A stretch of 64,000 nucleotides of DNA from Elysia crispata (lineage: Eukaryota; Mollusca; Gastropoda; Plakobranchidae): NCBI GenBank assembly GCA_033675545.1, contig JAWDGP010007280.1, positions 1 to 64,000 of the forward strand, in the 5' to 3' direction. Shown here one piece after another: positions 23,301-35,964 of this stretch. The translations under genes were made by a program, and so were the position numbers. Each line of letters starts with the position of its first letter. Position 1 is the first letter of the stretch. Below the pieces are notes generated by a model. It ran no database searches. It saw only the letters and a program-made list of their open reading frames with translations, and had not been told where the DNA came from.

Positions 23301-26300
23301 GTCTGTGTACGTGTGGATAGAATTTGAGATCTTGTAAGTGTGTGTACGTGTGGATAGAGTTTGGGATCGTCTGAGTGTGTGTACGTGTAAGCATAGATTG
23401 TTGCTCTGTGTGAGTGTGTGTACATGTGGACAGAGTTTGGGATCGTGTGTGTGTACATGATGACAGAGTTTTGGACCGTGTAAGTGTAAACGTGTAGAAA
23501 GAGTTTGGATCGTTTGAATGTTTGTAAGTGTAGACAGAATTTGCGATTGTTTGAGTGTGTGAACGTGTGGAGAAAATTAGGGATTGTGTAAGTGTGTACA
23601 TGCGGACAGAATTTAGGATCGTGTTAGTGTGTTAACGTGTGGACAGAGTTTAGTATCGTGTAAGTGTGTTATTGTGTGGACAGAGTTTTAGAATATGTGA
23701 GTGTGTTGACGATTGGACAGAGTTTGGAATAGTGTGAGTGTGTCTACTTGTGGACAGAGTTTATGATCGTGTTAGTGTGTGACCGTGGGGACAGAATTTG
23801 GGATCGTGTGAGTGTGTGTACGTGAGAACAAAGTTTAGGGTCCTGTTAGTTTATGTCCTTGTAGACAGAGTTTGGGATTGTGTAAGTTTGTGTACGTATA
23901 GACATAGTTTGCGATCGTGTTAGTGAGTAACCGTGTGGACAGAGTTTGGGATCGTGTGAGTTTGTGTACGTGTGGACGTATTTGTTTTGCTTAATGTGAG
24001 TGTGTGTACGTGTGGACAGAGTTTGGATTTGTGTAAGTATTTGTATGTGTGAACAGAGTTTGAGATAATATAAGTGTGTGTACATGTGAACAGAGTGAAC
24101 AGAGTTTGGGATTCTGTGATAGTATGTACGTGTGAACAAAGTTTGTTGTTCTGTGTAAGTGTGTGTACGTCTCCACAGAGTTTGGGATCGTGTGAGTGGG
24201 TGTACATGGAGACACAATTTGGGATCATGTGACTGTGTGTATGTGCCGACAGAGTTTAGGATCGTGTGAATTGGTGTACGTGTGGACTGAGTTGGGTATC
24301 GTGTGAGTGTGTGTACGTGTAAACAGAGTTTGTTGCTCTGTGTTAGTTTGGGTACGTGTCGACAGAACTTGGGACCATGTGAGTGTGTGTACGTTTGGAC
24401 AGAGTTTGGGATCATTTGGTTGTGTGTACTTGTAGACAGATTTTGGGATTGTGCGAATGTGCGTCTGTGTAAACATAGTTCTTTGTTCTGTGTTAGTTTG
24501 TGTACATGTGGATAGAGATTGGGATCTTGTGAGTGTGTGTATGTGTGGATAGAGTTTAGGATCGTCTGAGTGTATATACCTGTGAACATAGTTTGCTGCT
24601 CTGTGTGAGTGTGTGTAGGCGTGGACAGAGTTTGGGATCGTGTGAATGTGTGTACGTGTGGGCAGAGTTTGGGATCCTGTGTGTGTGTACATGAGGACAG
24701 AGTTTTGGATCGTGTAAGTGTAAATGTGTAGACAGAGTTTGGGATCGTGTGAGTGTGTGTACGTGTAGATAGAGTTTACGATTGTGTGAGTGTTTGTATG
24801 TGCGGACAAACTTTAGGATCGTTTTAATTGGTGTACGTGTGGACATAGTTGGGGATCGTGTGAGTGTGTGTACGTGTGAACATAGTTTGTTTCTCTGTGT
24901 TAGTATATGTACGTGTGGACAGAGTTTGGTATCGTGTGAGTGTGTGCACGTGTGGGCTGAGTTTGGTATAGTGTTAGTGCGTGTACATGTAAACAGAGTT
25001 TGGAATCGTGTGAGTGTATTTTTGTGTGGAGAGAGTTTGGCATCGTGTGAGTCTCTGTACATGTACACAGAGTTTGGCATCATGTAAGTGTGTATACGTG
25101 CGGACAGAGCTTAGGATCGTGTGAAATAGTGTACATGTGGACTGAGTTGGGGATCGTGTAAGTCTGTGTACGTGTGAACAGAGTTTGATATCATGTGAGT
25201 GTGTATACGTGTGCACAGAGTTTGGATCGTGTCAGTGTGTAAACATGTGGTCAGATTTTGGGATTGTGTGACTGTGTGTACGTATGGACAGAGTTTGGGA
25301 TCTTGAGAGTTTGTGTACGTATGGACAGAGTTTGGGATCGTGTGAGTGTGTGAACGTGTGCACAGAGTTTTGGATCGTGTGAGTTTGTGTTCATGTGAGT
25401 GTGTAAACGTGTGGACAGAGTTTGGGTTTGTGTGAGTGAGTGTACGTGTGAACATAATTTGTTTCTCTCTGTTAATGTTTGTACGTCATGACAGAGTTTC
25501 GGATCGTGTAAGTGTGTGTATGTATGGGCAGAGTTTGGGATCGTGTGAGTGTATATACGTGCGGACATAATTTGGGATCGTGTAAGTGTGTGTACGTATT
25601 AACAGAGTTTGCCATCGTGAATATTTGTGTACGTGTGGACAGAATTTGGGATCGTGTAAGCGTGTGTACGTGTGGACAGAGTTTGGGATCGTGTGAGTGT
25701 GAGAACGTGTGGACAGAGTTTGATTTCGTATAAGTTTGTGAACTTGTGAACATAGTGAGTTTCTCTGTATCAGTGTGTGTACGTGTGGACAGAGTTTGGA
25801 ATTGTGTAAGTATGTGTACGTGTGGACAGAGTATGGGATTGTGTGAGTGAGTGTACGTGTAAAAAATAGTTTGTGTCTTTGTGTTATTGTGTGTACGTCA
25901 TGACAGTGCTTCGGATCATGTGAGTGTCTGTATGTTTTGACAGAGTTTGAATTCATATATGTGTTTGTACATGTGGACAGAGTGTGGCATCATGTGAGTG
26001 TGTGTACGTGCTTACAGAGTCTAGGATCGTGTGAGTTTTTGTACGTGTGGACAGAGTTTGGGATCGTGTAAGTTTGTGTATGTGCGAACAGAGCTTGGGA
26101 TTGTGTGAGTGTGTGAACGTGTGGACAGAATTTGGGATCGTATGAGTGCGTGTACATGTAAACATAGTTTGTTGCTCTGTGTTAGTGTGTGTACGTGAGG
26201 ACAGAGTTTGGATTCGTGTGACTGTAAGAACATGTGAACAGTGTTAGGGATTATATGAGTGTGTGAACGTGTGAACAGAGTTTGGGATCATGTGAGTGTT

Positions 26301-26915
26301 TGTACTTTTGGACAGATTTTGGGATTGTGTGAGTGTGCGTATGTGTAAACATAGTTCGTTGCTCTGTGTTAGTTTTTGTAATTGTGGATAGAATTTGGGA
26401 TCGTGTAATTGTGTGTACGTGTAGACAGAGTTTGGGATCGTGTGAGTATGTGTACGTGTGAACATAGTTTGTTACTCTGTGTGAGTGTGTGTAGATGTGG
26501 ACAGCTTTTGGGATCGTGTAGGTGTGTGCACATATGGACAGACTTTGGGATCGAGTGAGTGTGTGTACGTGTGGACAGAGTTTGGGATGATGTGAGTGTG
26601 TGTACATGCGGACAGAGTTTGCGATCATGTTAGTGTGTGTACGTGCGGACAGAGTTTAGGATCGTGTAAGTGTGTGTACGTGTGGACAGAGTTTGGGATC
26701 ATGGAAGTGTGTGTACGTACGGGCAGAGTTTGGGATCGTCTAGGTTTGTGGACATGTGGACAGAGTTTAGGATCGTTTGAGTGTGTGTACGTGTTGACAG
26801 AATTTAGGATCGTGTGAGTGTTGTACGTGCGGAAAGAGTTTGGGATCGTATTAGTGTGTGTACATATGGACAGAGTTTAGGATCGTGTAAGTTTTTGTAC
26901 GTGCGGACAGAACGC
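14385..26915. repeat. 12.5-kb minisatellite of 37- and 39-bp units
   Basis: About 340 degenerate tandem units. The common A unit is 37 bp and contains GTGTACGTGTGGACAGAG followed by TTTGGGATC. A rarer B unit, 39 bp, has TTTGTTGCTCTGTG in place of the GGGATC part. The plus strand is very rich in G and T. On the minus strand the A unit is open in all three frames, giving HDPKLCPHVHTL, TIPNSVHTYTHS and TRSQTLSTRTHTH. Since 37 is not a multiple of three, any frame cycles through all three over 111 bp. The many long His/Thr/Ser-rich ORFs here (up to 314 codons, 14360-15304) are most simply products of this. No start, splice sites or promoter mark a real gene. Transcription as a repeat RNA cannot be excluded. 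Confidence 0.95.
17570..19640. repeat. Higher-order tandem duplication in the minisatellite
   Basis: Blocks of about 1.04 kb repeat in tandem. TTGCTGCTCA at 17671 pairs with 18710, and AATCGTGAGAGTGTGTGTAT at 18121 pairs with 19162. Rare landmarks such as GGAATTAATTAGGTATGTG and TTAACGTGTGCAAAGAG occur in both. Related, more diverged blocks carry the same GCTGCT landmark near 16011 and 16753. A separate 560-bp-offset pair starts near 20100 and 20661. Confidence 0.85.
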
Positions 26916-27089
26916 TAAGAAGAGATCAAATTTGAAGGCTTCACGCAGTTTTGCATGTTAGTCTTAGGACTTATATCGGTTCTCCTGATCCTGAACAAAG
27001 ATGTTTCAAACGGGCCAAGATTTGGATTTATCGAGGTTCCTGGTCGCGGTATTTAGGACTGTGTTTGTCTATAGGGAAAAAAAAGTTTT
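26916..27089. other. Unique sequence between array and duplication
   Basis: A 174-bp unique stretch between the end of the minisatellite and the left edge of duplicated segment copy 1. No feature seen. Confidence 0.5.
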
Positions 27090-27095
27090 CAAAGA

Positions 27096-27425
27096 CTAGA
27101 TAATTATATTCACATTCTGAACGATACCACGTTTCGTTGTGGTCAAGAAAAACGGATTTTTTTTCAATTCCTCTAAAGAGCAGATATTGATTGAGCAAGG
27201 CGTGAAAAGGACTTTAAGAAAATCAAATGGTTCTGACCGATAAATGTTGAAGGACATCCGAAGGGAAAAAAACCCTTTGACAGATAAATTTGGACATTTA
27301 TCTATAGAATCGGAGACACAGATGTCACGCCAACCTGCCCCACTAAACTCTTTAACTTGTAGACACTTCATTGGGTTTTCAAACCTATTTATACAGTTTT
27401 CACGCGACTCCGGGTTGCTATACAC
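27096..27425 (-). CDS. Candidate exon 2 of an unknown gene, copy 1
   Basis: Minus-strand exon after a strong acceptor (TTTTGTTGTTGTTGTTCTTAAG), open for 109 codons to TAG. It begins VYSNPESRENCINRFENPMK and continues CLQVKEFSGAGWRDICVSDS, with later FFSLRMSFNIYRSEPFDFLK and ending near TTTKRGIV. It has seven cysteines, no obvious membrane segment and no family I recognise. Its phase (0) fits the donor of the exon at 28404-28526, giving a 150-residue product with a 978-bp intron. The same frame is open in the second copy. Against it: five of the seven differences between copies change the protein, so there is no sign of selection since duplication. Confidence 0.45.
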   Translation of the reverse strand: MYSNPESRENCINRFENPMKCLQVKEFSGAGWRDICVSDSIDKCPNLSVKGFFSLRMSFNIYRSEPFDFLKVLFTPCSINICSLEELKKNPFFLTTTKRGIVQNVNIII

Positions 27426-28403
27426 CTTAAGAACAACAACAACAAAATAATGAAAAGAAAACTAACAAAACAAAAACAAACCAGCAGATTAAGTGAGCAA
27501 AATCAAATGCATTGAAGAGGCTAAGTCCTAGAATGAATTACTTCTTTTCGTTTTGACTTTTGTAAAATATAGTATGTTTTCCACTGCTCGGCTAAGACGG
27601 GCCTGATTCGAAAGTCAAATTTAACTTGGCTATAAAGACAACTTACAAACTTATATTATACAACTAATTAAATCTTTGAAAGATGAAAGTGATTGTCAGA
27701 CATTTGACTTAACAAGATCAATGCCGTAAAGCGCAATCATATTCCACAGCACAGCTGCATTGCCTCAAAGTCTGCTGCTAATAAAATACTTTGTTTATAC
27801 CTGTTCGATTCTAAATTGTTATATCGTTTCTTGACTGCTGTAAGAGCTGAAAATATAACTTTTGACTGAAGGAGTTTTGGGAAATTATCCCTGGTGTCTT
27901 TGAAAGGAAAAAAAAAAAAAAAACTTCCCAGTTGGAGAGAAATATTTTGTGAGTCAGTTCTATGAGACTCAATAAAATATTGTTCAGGGCAGATTTGAAA
28001 ATAAGATATGTTAGTCTGGTTATAGCTTATGTAAACAAGTAAGGTGTAGTGTATATAATGCTTCAAAAGTTCATCGAACTTAAAATTTGAGCTTTGTCCT
28101 AGAATAAGTCTAATCCAGTGCATTGGATAAAGCGTTGCAGTAGACACGAAACAAAGAGAGTTACTGGTGAGGCCTCACCTTAACACGTCATTTAGCTGCA
28201 CAATCCTTGCCAAGGACCAATTTTAGCTCTCATTTAACACTACACAAAGACTAATTTTAAACCTTCGCCTTTCACATTGCTATGTTGAAGAGAACAAATG
28301 TGCTTCACATCGCTTCGTTACGGACGAGCTACGGGTTTCCATCAGAAAAAAAAAGACAGCTTAATTGTCGCTATCGGCCAGTACAGAATGATCCATCACT
28401 TAC

Positions 28404-28526
28404 CTCGAGATGAAGTTTTGCCATTCCTGCGCAACAGAAAGTCCCGATAACCATGTCTACGGGGTCTAGACCCCCTCCAACTCCGGGAAAATCCATATCG
28501 GTTAAAGAGCAAGCGTTCTCCTCCAT
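28404..28526 (-). CDS. Candidate first coding exon of an unknown gene, copy 1
   Basis: The minus-strand ATG at 28526 has A at -3 and G at +4 (CATCATGG). It opens 41 codons ending at a perfect donor, GAG with GTAAGT following. The peptide starts MEENACSLTDMDFPGVGGGL and continues DPVDMVIGTFCCAGMAKLHL. The donor is phase 0, matching the acceptor of the exon at 27425. The segment is richer in G+C than its flanks, which fits an exon. I do not recognise the protein; the mildly hydrophobic MVIGTFCCAGMA stretch is too short to call a membrane helix. Confidence 0.5.
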
Positions 28527-28950
28527 GATGTTTAGGTTGTACTGCTACCGCTTGGTTTTAAACCTGGCTGGAAAAACCTTTTACATTTCTAGAGCTTGCA
28601 ATTTGTCTCTGTCAGACATAGATCAATGAAGTTGTGGTCCTGTCATTGATCGGACAATGAAACTCTCTAGTACTAGAGTCAGCGATCTAAGGTTTTAAGC
28701 AAGACTGTTCCACAAGAGGTAACATGTCGATATTCTATATCTAAAGTCTAAACAACCAATGTAATGTCCTTAGCAACACTTCAGTTATAGTTTTAGTAAA
28801 AACATCTGGCTTTATGAACTCTTATTCTGAAAAACTAAATATCAATTCAATTATACAAAAAACAAGATAGGGGAGACTCTTTGATTTCAAACTGGTTTCT
28901 GAACACAATGTACTAGTGCATCGGATAAGAACCATTTTCTATATTTGGTA

Positions 28951-28952
<2 letters not shown>

Positions 28953-28985
<33 letters not shown>
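28953..28985. repeat. (TA)n microsatellite
   Basis: Uninterrupted AT dinucleotides; longer in copy 2 (38217-38276). Confidence 0.97.
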
Positions 28986-28987
<2 letters not shown>

Positions 28988-29287
28988 AAACAGATTCTTC
29001 CTCAATGATAAGAAATAAAACACAATCAAGTTTTCATCTCCTCCGGTTTGTGGAAGTCACAGACATGTTTTTTTTTTTGTTTGTTTCTTTTTACTTAATT
29101 GAGCGAAAGTTTAAGTTTCCAGCATCCCTGTACAAATAAGATAACTGGACGATTCAAGGCAGACCACAACAATGTGAGAAGTCAGGCAGTGTCACAGACT
29201 CTAAGCATCAGGAAGATGGACATGAAGCAGTTATACGGGGAGATAGAAGGTGGAGCATTTTCTACATTCGTGCATGTTAATGACTTC

Positions 29288-29920
<633 letters not shown>

Positions 29921-29933
29921 CTCCAACGTATTA

Positions 29934-30061
29934 CAGGAAATGCCCTGATACCCAGCACTCATTTCCGTGTAGTGGCCATTGATATCACGATAATGGGACG
30001 CGAACGCCAAATGAAAGGTCAATGTCACGAACTATCTTCTATCGGAGAACCAATTGGCTAA
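29934..30061 (+). CDS. Possible last exon after the pyrimidine tract, copy 1
   Basis: The CT tract ends in a good acceptor (CTTTCCTCCAACGTATTACAG) followed by about 41 open codons to TAA. The peptide includes NALIPSTHFRVVAIDITIMG and then RERQMKGQCHELSSIGEPIG. The sequence from 29933 to about 30108 is identical in copy 2 (39170-39345), while neighbouring DNA differs by a few percent. An upstream exon in phase was not found, so this may instead be a conserved non-coding block. The product is not recognised. Confidence 0.25.
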
Positions 30062-30369
30062 AGTTTAATAATCCACGAGCAGCTCTATACTCTTTCTCAT
30101 TTATTGAAAAATCTCAACTCTCACACACCCACACCACATCGCTGTTTATAATTGCAGTCAATTAGATACCTTTTACATCATAGGCTTAGTAAGACTTCTA
30201 TTTGCGAGACTACATTTCTATACAATGATTGATCATAAAGAAAGCTAATTTACATTAAAAAAATGTACACACACATAATTACAGAAATAACATGAGTATC
30301 ACTCGGCACAAAGTATTTTATTTCACGCCTATCAAAACGTTTGGTGGCGATTCTATTTAAAGAGATATC

Positions 30370-31130
30370 GAGTGAAGTTAATAATAATTAGACGGCTCGA
30401 ACCTCCTATTGAACAAGAAAGTTTTTAATGTTTGTTTAGAGGGCTCGAACCTCCTATTGAACAAGAATGTTTTTTATAGTTGTTTAGAGGGCTCGAACCT
30501 CCTATTGAACAAAAAAGTTTTTAATAGTTGTTTAGAGGGCTCGAACCTCCTATTGAACAAAAAAGGTATTAATTTTTGTTTAGAGAGCTCCAACTTTCTA
30601 TTGAATCAAATATCGAGTAAAAATATTCATTATTTAGGGGGCTTAAACCTTCTGTTTTACCAGGTATCGGGTGAGCTTAAATATTATTTAGGTGGATCGA
30701 ACCTTCGATTTAATTAGTTATAGAGTAAAGTTAATGATTATTTAGAGCGCTTGAACCTTCTTTTTAACTAAATATTGAGTGAAGTTAAGGATTATTTAGA
30801 GCACTTGAACCTACTATTTAACGAAATACCGGGTGAAAACAATAATTATTTAGAGCGCTTGAACCTTCTATTTAACCAGATATCGGGTGAAGTTGAAAAT
30901 TATTTACTTGGATCAAACCTTCCATTTAACCAAATATCGAGTAAAATTATTTATTATTTAGAGTGCTCTAACCTATTCAACCAAATATCGCGTGGAGTGA
31001 AGTTAAAATTTATTTAGAGGGCTCGAACCTTCTAATTAACAACATATCGGATGAAGTAAGTGATTTAAACGGTTCGAACTTTCTTTTCAACCAGATATGG
31101 AGTGAAGTTAATATTTATGTGGCTCGAACC
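30370..31130. repeat. 48-57-bp tandem array, copy 1
   Basis: About 14 degenerate units with TTATTTAGAG.GCT.GAACCT and TTTAACCA.ATATCG.GTGAAGTTAA landmarks. The first units are about 48 bp and later ones about 54-57 bp. The plus strand is open in places (NLLFNQISGEVKNYLLGSN-like) because units are near multiples of three. The array ends at a CTCGAACCTTGTACTCCACA block. Confidence 0.92.
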
Positions 31131-31836
31131 TTGTACTCCACAGGTGTCGACTTAGACGAGAGACAAACTGCCATCCCCACACAGAAAACATTAAATAACA
31201 ACCATTGGCGGCAAAAATGGGTGAGAACAAAACGCTTTGTTTACCGGAGAAACCCCAAAACCACAGAATTCTTGCGGCGTAAGATGAAAGATTTCGCACC
31301 TCAGTTTACACAAGAGCAGGCAGGCGGGTAACCTCCCCTGTTAAAGGTTAACGTGAGTTAAGAGATTGAGCGACAATATACACCAGCAGGAATGGAAGAT
31401 TAAAAAAACAATAAAAAACTTCCCAAAGAGCAGCAGCGTGTTCAACAAGGAAGCGCTTGTGCAGTGAGCAAGAAAATTTACCTGGATTTCACTAGAAAAA
31501 GAAGCGGCCAAAGAAGTGAAGATTTCGAAGATTTCAAAATTTATTCACAAAAAAAAAAAATTGAAAAATTGCTATGTTAACTAAACGTAATCTGTACTTT
31601 GCGTTCGTGTGAGTGTGTGTGTTTGTGTGTGTGATGTACGAAAAACTCCTGCTTCTTAAGCGAAGCTGAAAGATTGCGGTACAAGGGAATCTGTTCAGTA
31701 TATTTCTAACTGGAAAAACTGGTTGCTCCAACACATGGGAACAAAAGTCAACGTAGGCAGCGTACGATAATTGCCACAGGAAGAATAAGAGTGATAATAA
31801 TAAGAACAACGACAACAACAACAATAACAACAACAA

Positions 31837-31997
<161 letters not shown>

Positions 31998-32342
31998 TTA
32001 ATAATAAAATTATTAATAATAATATCAATAATTATAATAAAAAAAAAAAACATTGATTATCATTCTCGAATTTAGAAAGACGGCTCTAAACGATCCTATT
32101 TCTTTTCTTATCTTCACATGGTCATTACTTTGGGAAACAAAATAATTTTTTTCTTTCACCCATCCAAATCGAAAACATTATAAATAACTCAACATTCGCT
32201 GTCCTAAACGTCTAAAAATACCACACGGATTTGATGTTAATCAGGAACAGCACTGTTTCCTCTAGTGCCACTGATTTTGAAAATCTCAATAGAGCGAGTG
32301 TTGAAAAATAAGGCTGTCTATTGCTGACCAAAAAGTTTAGGG

Positions 32343-32760
32343 TTCACATCTGCTCAGTGTTTGGGAACATCCATCTTTTCTTTATCGGCGGCGTGGATCT
32401 TAACTATAACCACTAATGGGTTATTTATAGCCTAGTCTCACAGTAAACTCTAGGCCACATTTATTCATCATTGTACGCATACCTAGCTGAAAGCACATTC
32501 AAAGCGAGAATCTTCCATTCTATTCGCCCTTACAGAATACACAAACTCTTCATGGTTATCGCGAGGAAGTCGTAGTGGGGCAAACCATATGGAACTTTTT
32601 CCGCTGCCGAAACAATACACAGAGAGGCTAATATCACTTCATTGCAGAGTTAACCAAGTTTACTTGAACAATCAGTTACTGTTCCAGCTTGTTGAATTTT
32701 AATTGGGGAGGGAACACAATTTTTTAAAAATTAACTTTGGATGCACCCTGAAGAACTACT
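32343..32760. other. Spacer sequence, nothing recognised
   Basis: Unique sequence directly right of duplication copy 1. No ORF, RNA or element seen. Confidence 0.5.
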
Positions 32761-32761
32761 G

Positions 32762-33015
32762 CAAGTAACTCACAACAAAACTTAGGAAATCTCTCTAGTA
32801 GTTCAGTAGATTCTACATGTAGATCTATAATTCCTGTTCCGTGTAATTCAGGTTACTAGCACGAGATGAGGTGGATAGTCTGTGGAAGAAACTCACACAA
32901 AAACTTAGAAAATCTCTCTGGTCGCTCTCTAGATTCTACATGCAGATCTATTCCTATCTCGGGTAGCCTATGTCAGACCACAAGCACCATATGGATGGTC
33001 TGTGGTAGTGACTGA
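32762..33015. repeat. Tandem duplication, about 125-bp unit
   Basis: Two diverged copies share AACTCACA.AAAAACTTAG, AAATCTCTCT, AGATTCTACATG.AGATCTAT and GGATGGTCTGTGG/GGATAGTCTGTGG. The second starts near 32888. Confidence 0.8.
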
Positions 33016-33431
33016 CACAGTGCGAGTCTGTCAGACAGAACCACGTTAACACCTGAATTCTCATTTTAACACCAGCTACGTCTGCTCAGTTAGACCCCCC
33101 TCCCCCTCCAGCCCCTTCAGACTCACCCTCTCTAGCCCGTGGTGCAAACACACACCCTTCGCAAACACATAAAGTGACCCATCATCGAAATCGCTATAGA
33201 GTCACTGTGTTTTATTTTTTTATCAATTTTCACTTAGGCCGTGGAGGTTGTGGCTGATACTCGTGGGGTTATTGTAAAGATAATATAATGTGAACTTACT
33301 TTGTGTGCCTATTTCTCCCTCTCTATTTCTCTGCTTCTTCTCTGTCTGTATATCTGTCTCGCTCTCTTTTTCTTCTTTTCTCCGTGTCGCTGTCTGTCGC
33401 TCTCTTATTCCATATAACCGTGCCCTTTTAT

Positions 33432-33436
<5 letters not shown>

Positions 33437-33517
<81 letters not shown>

Positions 33518-33572
33518 CTCTGTCTGTCTCTCTCTGTCTCTCTCTCATTCTTTCTTCTTCTCTCTGTCTCCA
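33437..33572 (+). repeat. (CT)n / TCTG microsatellite
   Basis: Pure CT then CTCTGTCTGT variants. Flanking 33300-33430 is also pyrimidine-rich. Confidence 0.95.
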
Positions 33573-33629
33573 ACTAAGACTAGACATTCTTTGTTCTTTT
33601 CGAACCATATGCACCTCTTATTACACCTC

Positions 33630-33965
33630 ATAACTAACACATTTCCAGCTCATACATATTACATTAGATTTCACAAATCACATAATTCAACACACATCTC
33701 ACACATCACACAAAGCGTAATGCAGTTCGCACAGTACAAATCACACTTCACACATTTCAGACATCACGTTGTAATTTAAAATGCAGCTCAAACAATGAAC
33801 CACACACTTCATAATGCATAATGCAGCTCACAAAATGCATCTCACACTTAACACCTCACACATGTAACAATGTATTACACAACTCTTAAATGCATCACAC
33901 CGTTCTCAATATACATAATGAAGCTAACACAATGCACCACACATATCGCTCTGACACAGTCCAGC
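33630..33965. repeat. CA-rich degenerate minisatellite
   Basis: Loosely repeated words (TCACAC, CACACAT, AATGCAGCTCA, ATAATGCA) with no fixed period. Low-complexity sequence. Confidence 0.6.
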
Positions 33966-34237
33966 TCAATTCTCAGCGCCATAGAACTTACCTCACACTT
34001 TAAATTGACAAAACATTACACGCCACAAGCAGGAAAAATCTCTCCTCCTTCCATATTTTTGTCTCTGCCTTTATTTGTTTGTCTCTCGGTCTCTCCCCTT
34101 GTCTCTTGTTCTATGATTCCCTCTTTCTCAATTAGTGACCTTGAATAACACATACCACATAGATAGATATGATTGTGTCACCCAACTGGTACCTTCTGTG
34201 TACCTACTTGTGCGGTTAGTCTTAATCCAACCTCTCA

Positions 34238-34380
34238 CTGAGAGGTAATCTGAAGATATCTGAGGCAATCTGAGATAATCTAAGGTAAATTGAAGCAGTC
34301 TGAGGTAATCTGAGGCAATCAGATAAAAGCTTAGAAATCTAAGGCAATCTAAGTTAATGTGAGGTAATTTGAATGAGTCT
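34238..34380. repeat. Short-period minisatellite (about 11 bp)
   Basis: Repeated GAGGTAATCT / GAGGCAATCT / AAGGCAATCT words for about 140 bp. Confidence 0.85.
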
Positions 34381-34630
34381 CACATTCTCACCCACACGAT
34401 CTTTTTTGGACAGACGGAACCCATCTAGTACCCCCTCCCTCAACTTTCATTCTCAAAACACTTAAGTCTTTACTCGGGTCATAAAATTTGATGACATGAA
34501 CTTTGTGGTGAAGGTCGCATCAGCCTTCCTATGCGGAAGTAAAACAAACATACGTCTACTAATTTGATAACTTGGAGAAAAATCAGAAAGGGGCTTACTC
34601 TATCAATCGGCGGTCATAACAAATAAGACC

Positions 34631-34852
34631 GGTCCCAGCGTAGCTCTCTATCATCTGTCCCAGCTCACCCCGGACATGCTTGACGAGTTTTTCGACACCA
34701 TTGAATAGACGCGGCCGTCTGTTAAGTCTGTGAGCAGGCTGGGTCTAGACAGCAACAGAGCGACGCTGCGCAGGTATACAGAATTTAGTCTGTTATTAGC
34801 GCCGTGCGAGCTAGGTCAGATGCTACAGAGTTACGCTGGGACCGGCCTAAGA
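34631..34852. repeat. Inverted duplication with coding-like arms
   Basis: The left arm at about 34631-34670 (GGTCCCAGCGTAGCTCTCTA) is the diverged reverse complement of the right arm at about 34807-34850 (ending AGTTACGCTGGGACC). Translated in opposite directions, both arms give nearly the same peptide: GELGQMIESYAGT on the minus strand and CELGQMLQSYAGT on the plus strand. The surrounding 34600-34960 is richer in G+C than its flanks. It could be a mobile-element fragment or an old inverted gene duplication; the family is unknown. Confidence 0.6.
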
Positions 34853-35391
34853 ACACCTAACAGAACAATTACATCAAAGTTGAAATTTATCAGTCGAAAT
34901 TTGAGACGCAGAAGAAATCCGCCTCTTATCAAATCAAAATTAAAGTGAAGCGCTGTCCCAGGGATAGAGCCACAGGTAAATCAACAGGAAAACCTCACCT
35001 TATCTGGGTCACCAAATTTTTTTTGTTTTTATTTTGGGGTGTTGTAAACAGTTTGTGTTTTTCTCAAGCCAGCAAAGAGAGCCGTTGACAGGTGAACATA
35101 ATCTGAGAATGAACAGCTGCAGCCGTGTGTCTTGTCCGAGAGTGACTTACCGTTAGATAGAGGGAAGTAGAGCTCATTCTTGGCCAAGACCTCACCTTAT
35201 CTGGAGGTAGAAGTTTTCCTCTTGCAGTTATCGGAACTCGTGCTTTTTTTCTGGTAGATCTTTTTGAAAGGTAAGTCATGCGTCTTATGCCGTTACCAGT
35301 TTTATATTTTAAATGGTTTGCATGAATTGTGTAGAACTAATATAGATGCTAAGTAACAATGAGAATTATGCGCAATATAACAGTAAAAATC

Positions 35392-35540
<149 letters not shown>

Positions 35541-35964
35541 GATAAATATGAAAAAAAAGAAATCCAATAGAAATACGGTCAACTTTCCTGTGTCAAATTT
35601 TATCTTCGTTTTTTTTTTTTAATATATGACATTATTACGTGGGATAAAGAACAATAGGTACGCAAAAGTGTTCTCATAGTATATATAAGTTAAATGTTTG
35701 TTCTTTTTTCTTTAAATCTGATGACATGTTTTTTTTTAATAGATTTTTCGTACTAAAAATCGTACGGAGGAGGCTTAAAATAAGTGTGCAAAAGAAGGAG
35801 AAACTTCTAGTTATTATTACCTTTCTTAAAAGTAGACTCACTCCCAACGTTGCAATGGATATTATCAAATTTTAATTTATGACTGTGGATTTATCAGCCA
35901 GATACATCTTGTTTACTGCAGTAACCGCAAAGAAATTGCGATCATAAGCTTCAAAAGTTGAAAA

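Noticed and set aside
14360-26900. Dozens of long His/Thr/Ser-rich minus-strand ORFs and Val/Cys-rich plus-strand ORFs
   Set aside because: They all come from the 37/39-bp repeat, whose minus strand lacks stops in every frame. None has start context, splice sites or composition independent of the repeat.
27737-28147. 136-codon minus-strand ORF inside the duplication
   Set aside because: Lies in the inferred intron, AT-rich, and copy 2 does not keep it as one frame.
31217-31278. Possible plus-strand first exon MGENKTLCLPEKPQNHRILA with GTAAGA donor
   Set aside because: The start codon is not kept in copy 2 (ATA) and no partner exon was found.
35193-35279. Minus-strand ORF MTYLSKRSTRKKARVPITAR ending at a GTGAGG donor
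   Set aside because: The donor segment CCAGATAAGGTGAGG recurs near 35000, suggesting a repeated motif rather than an exon.
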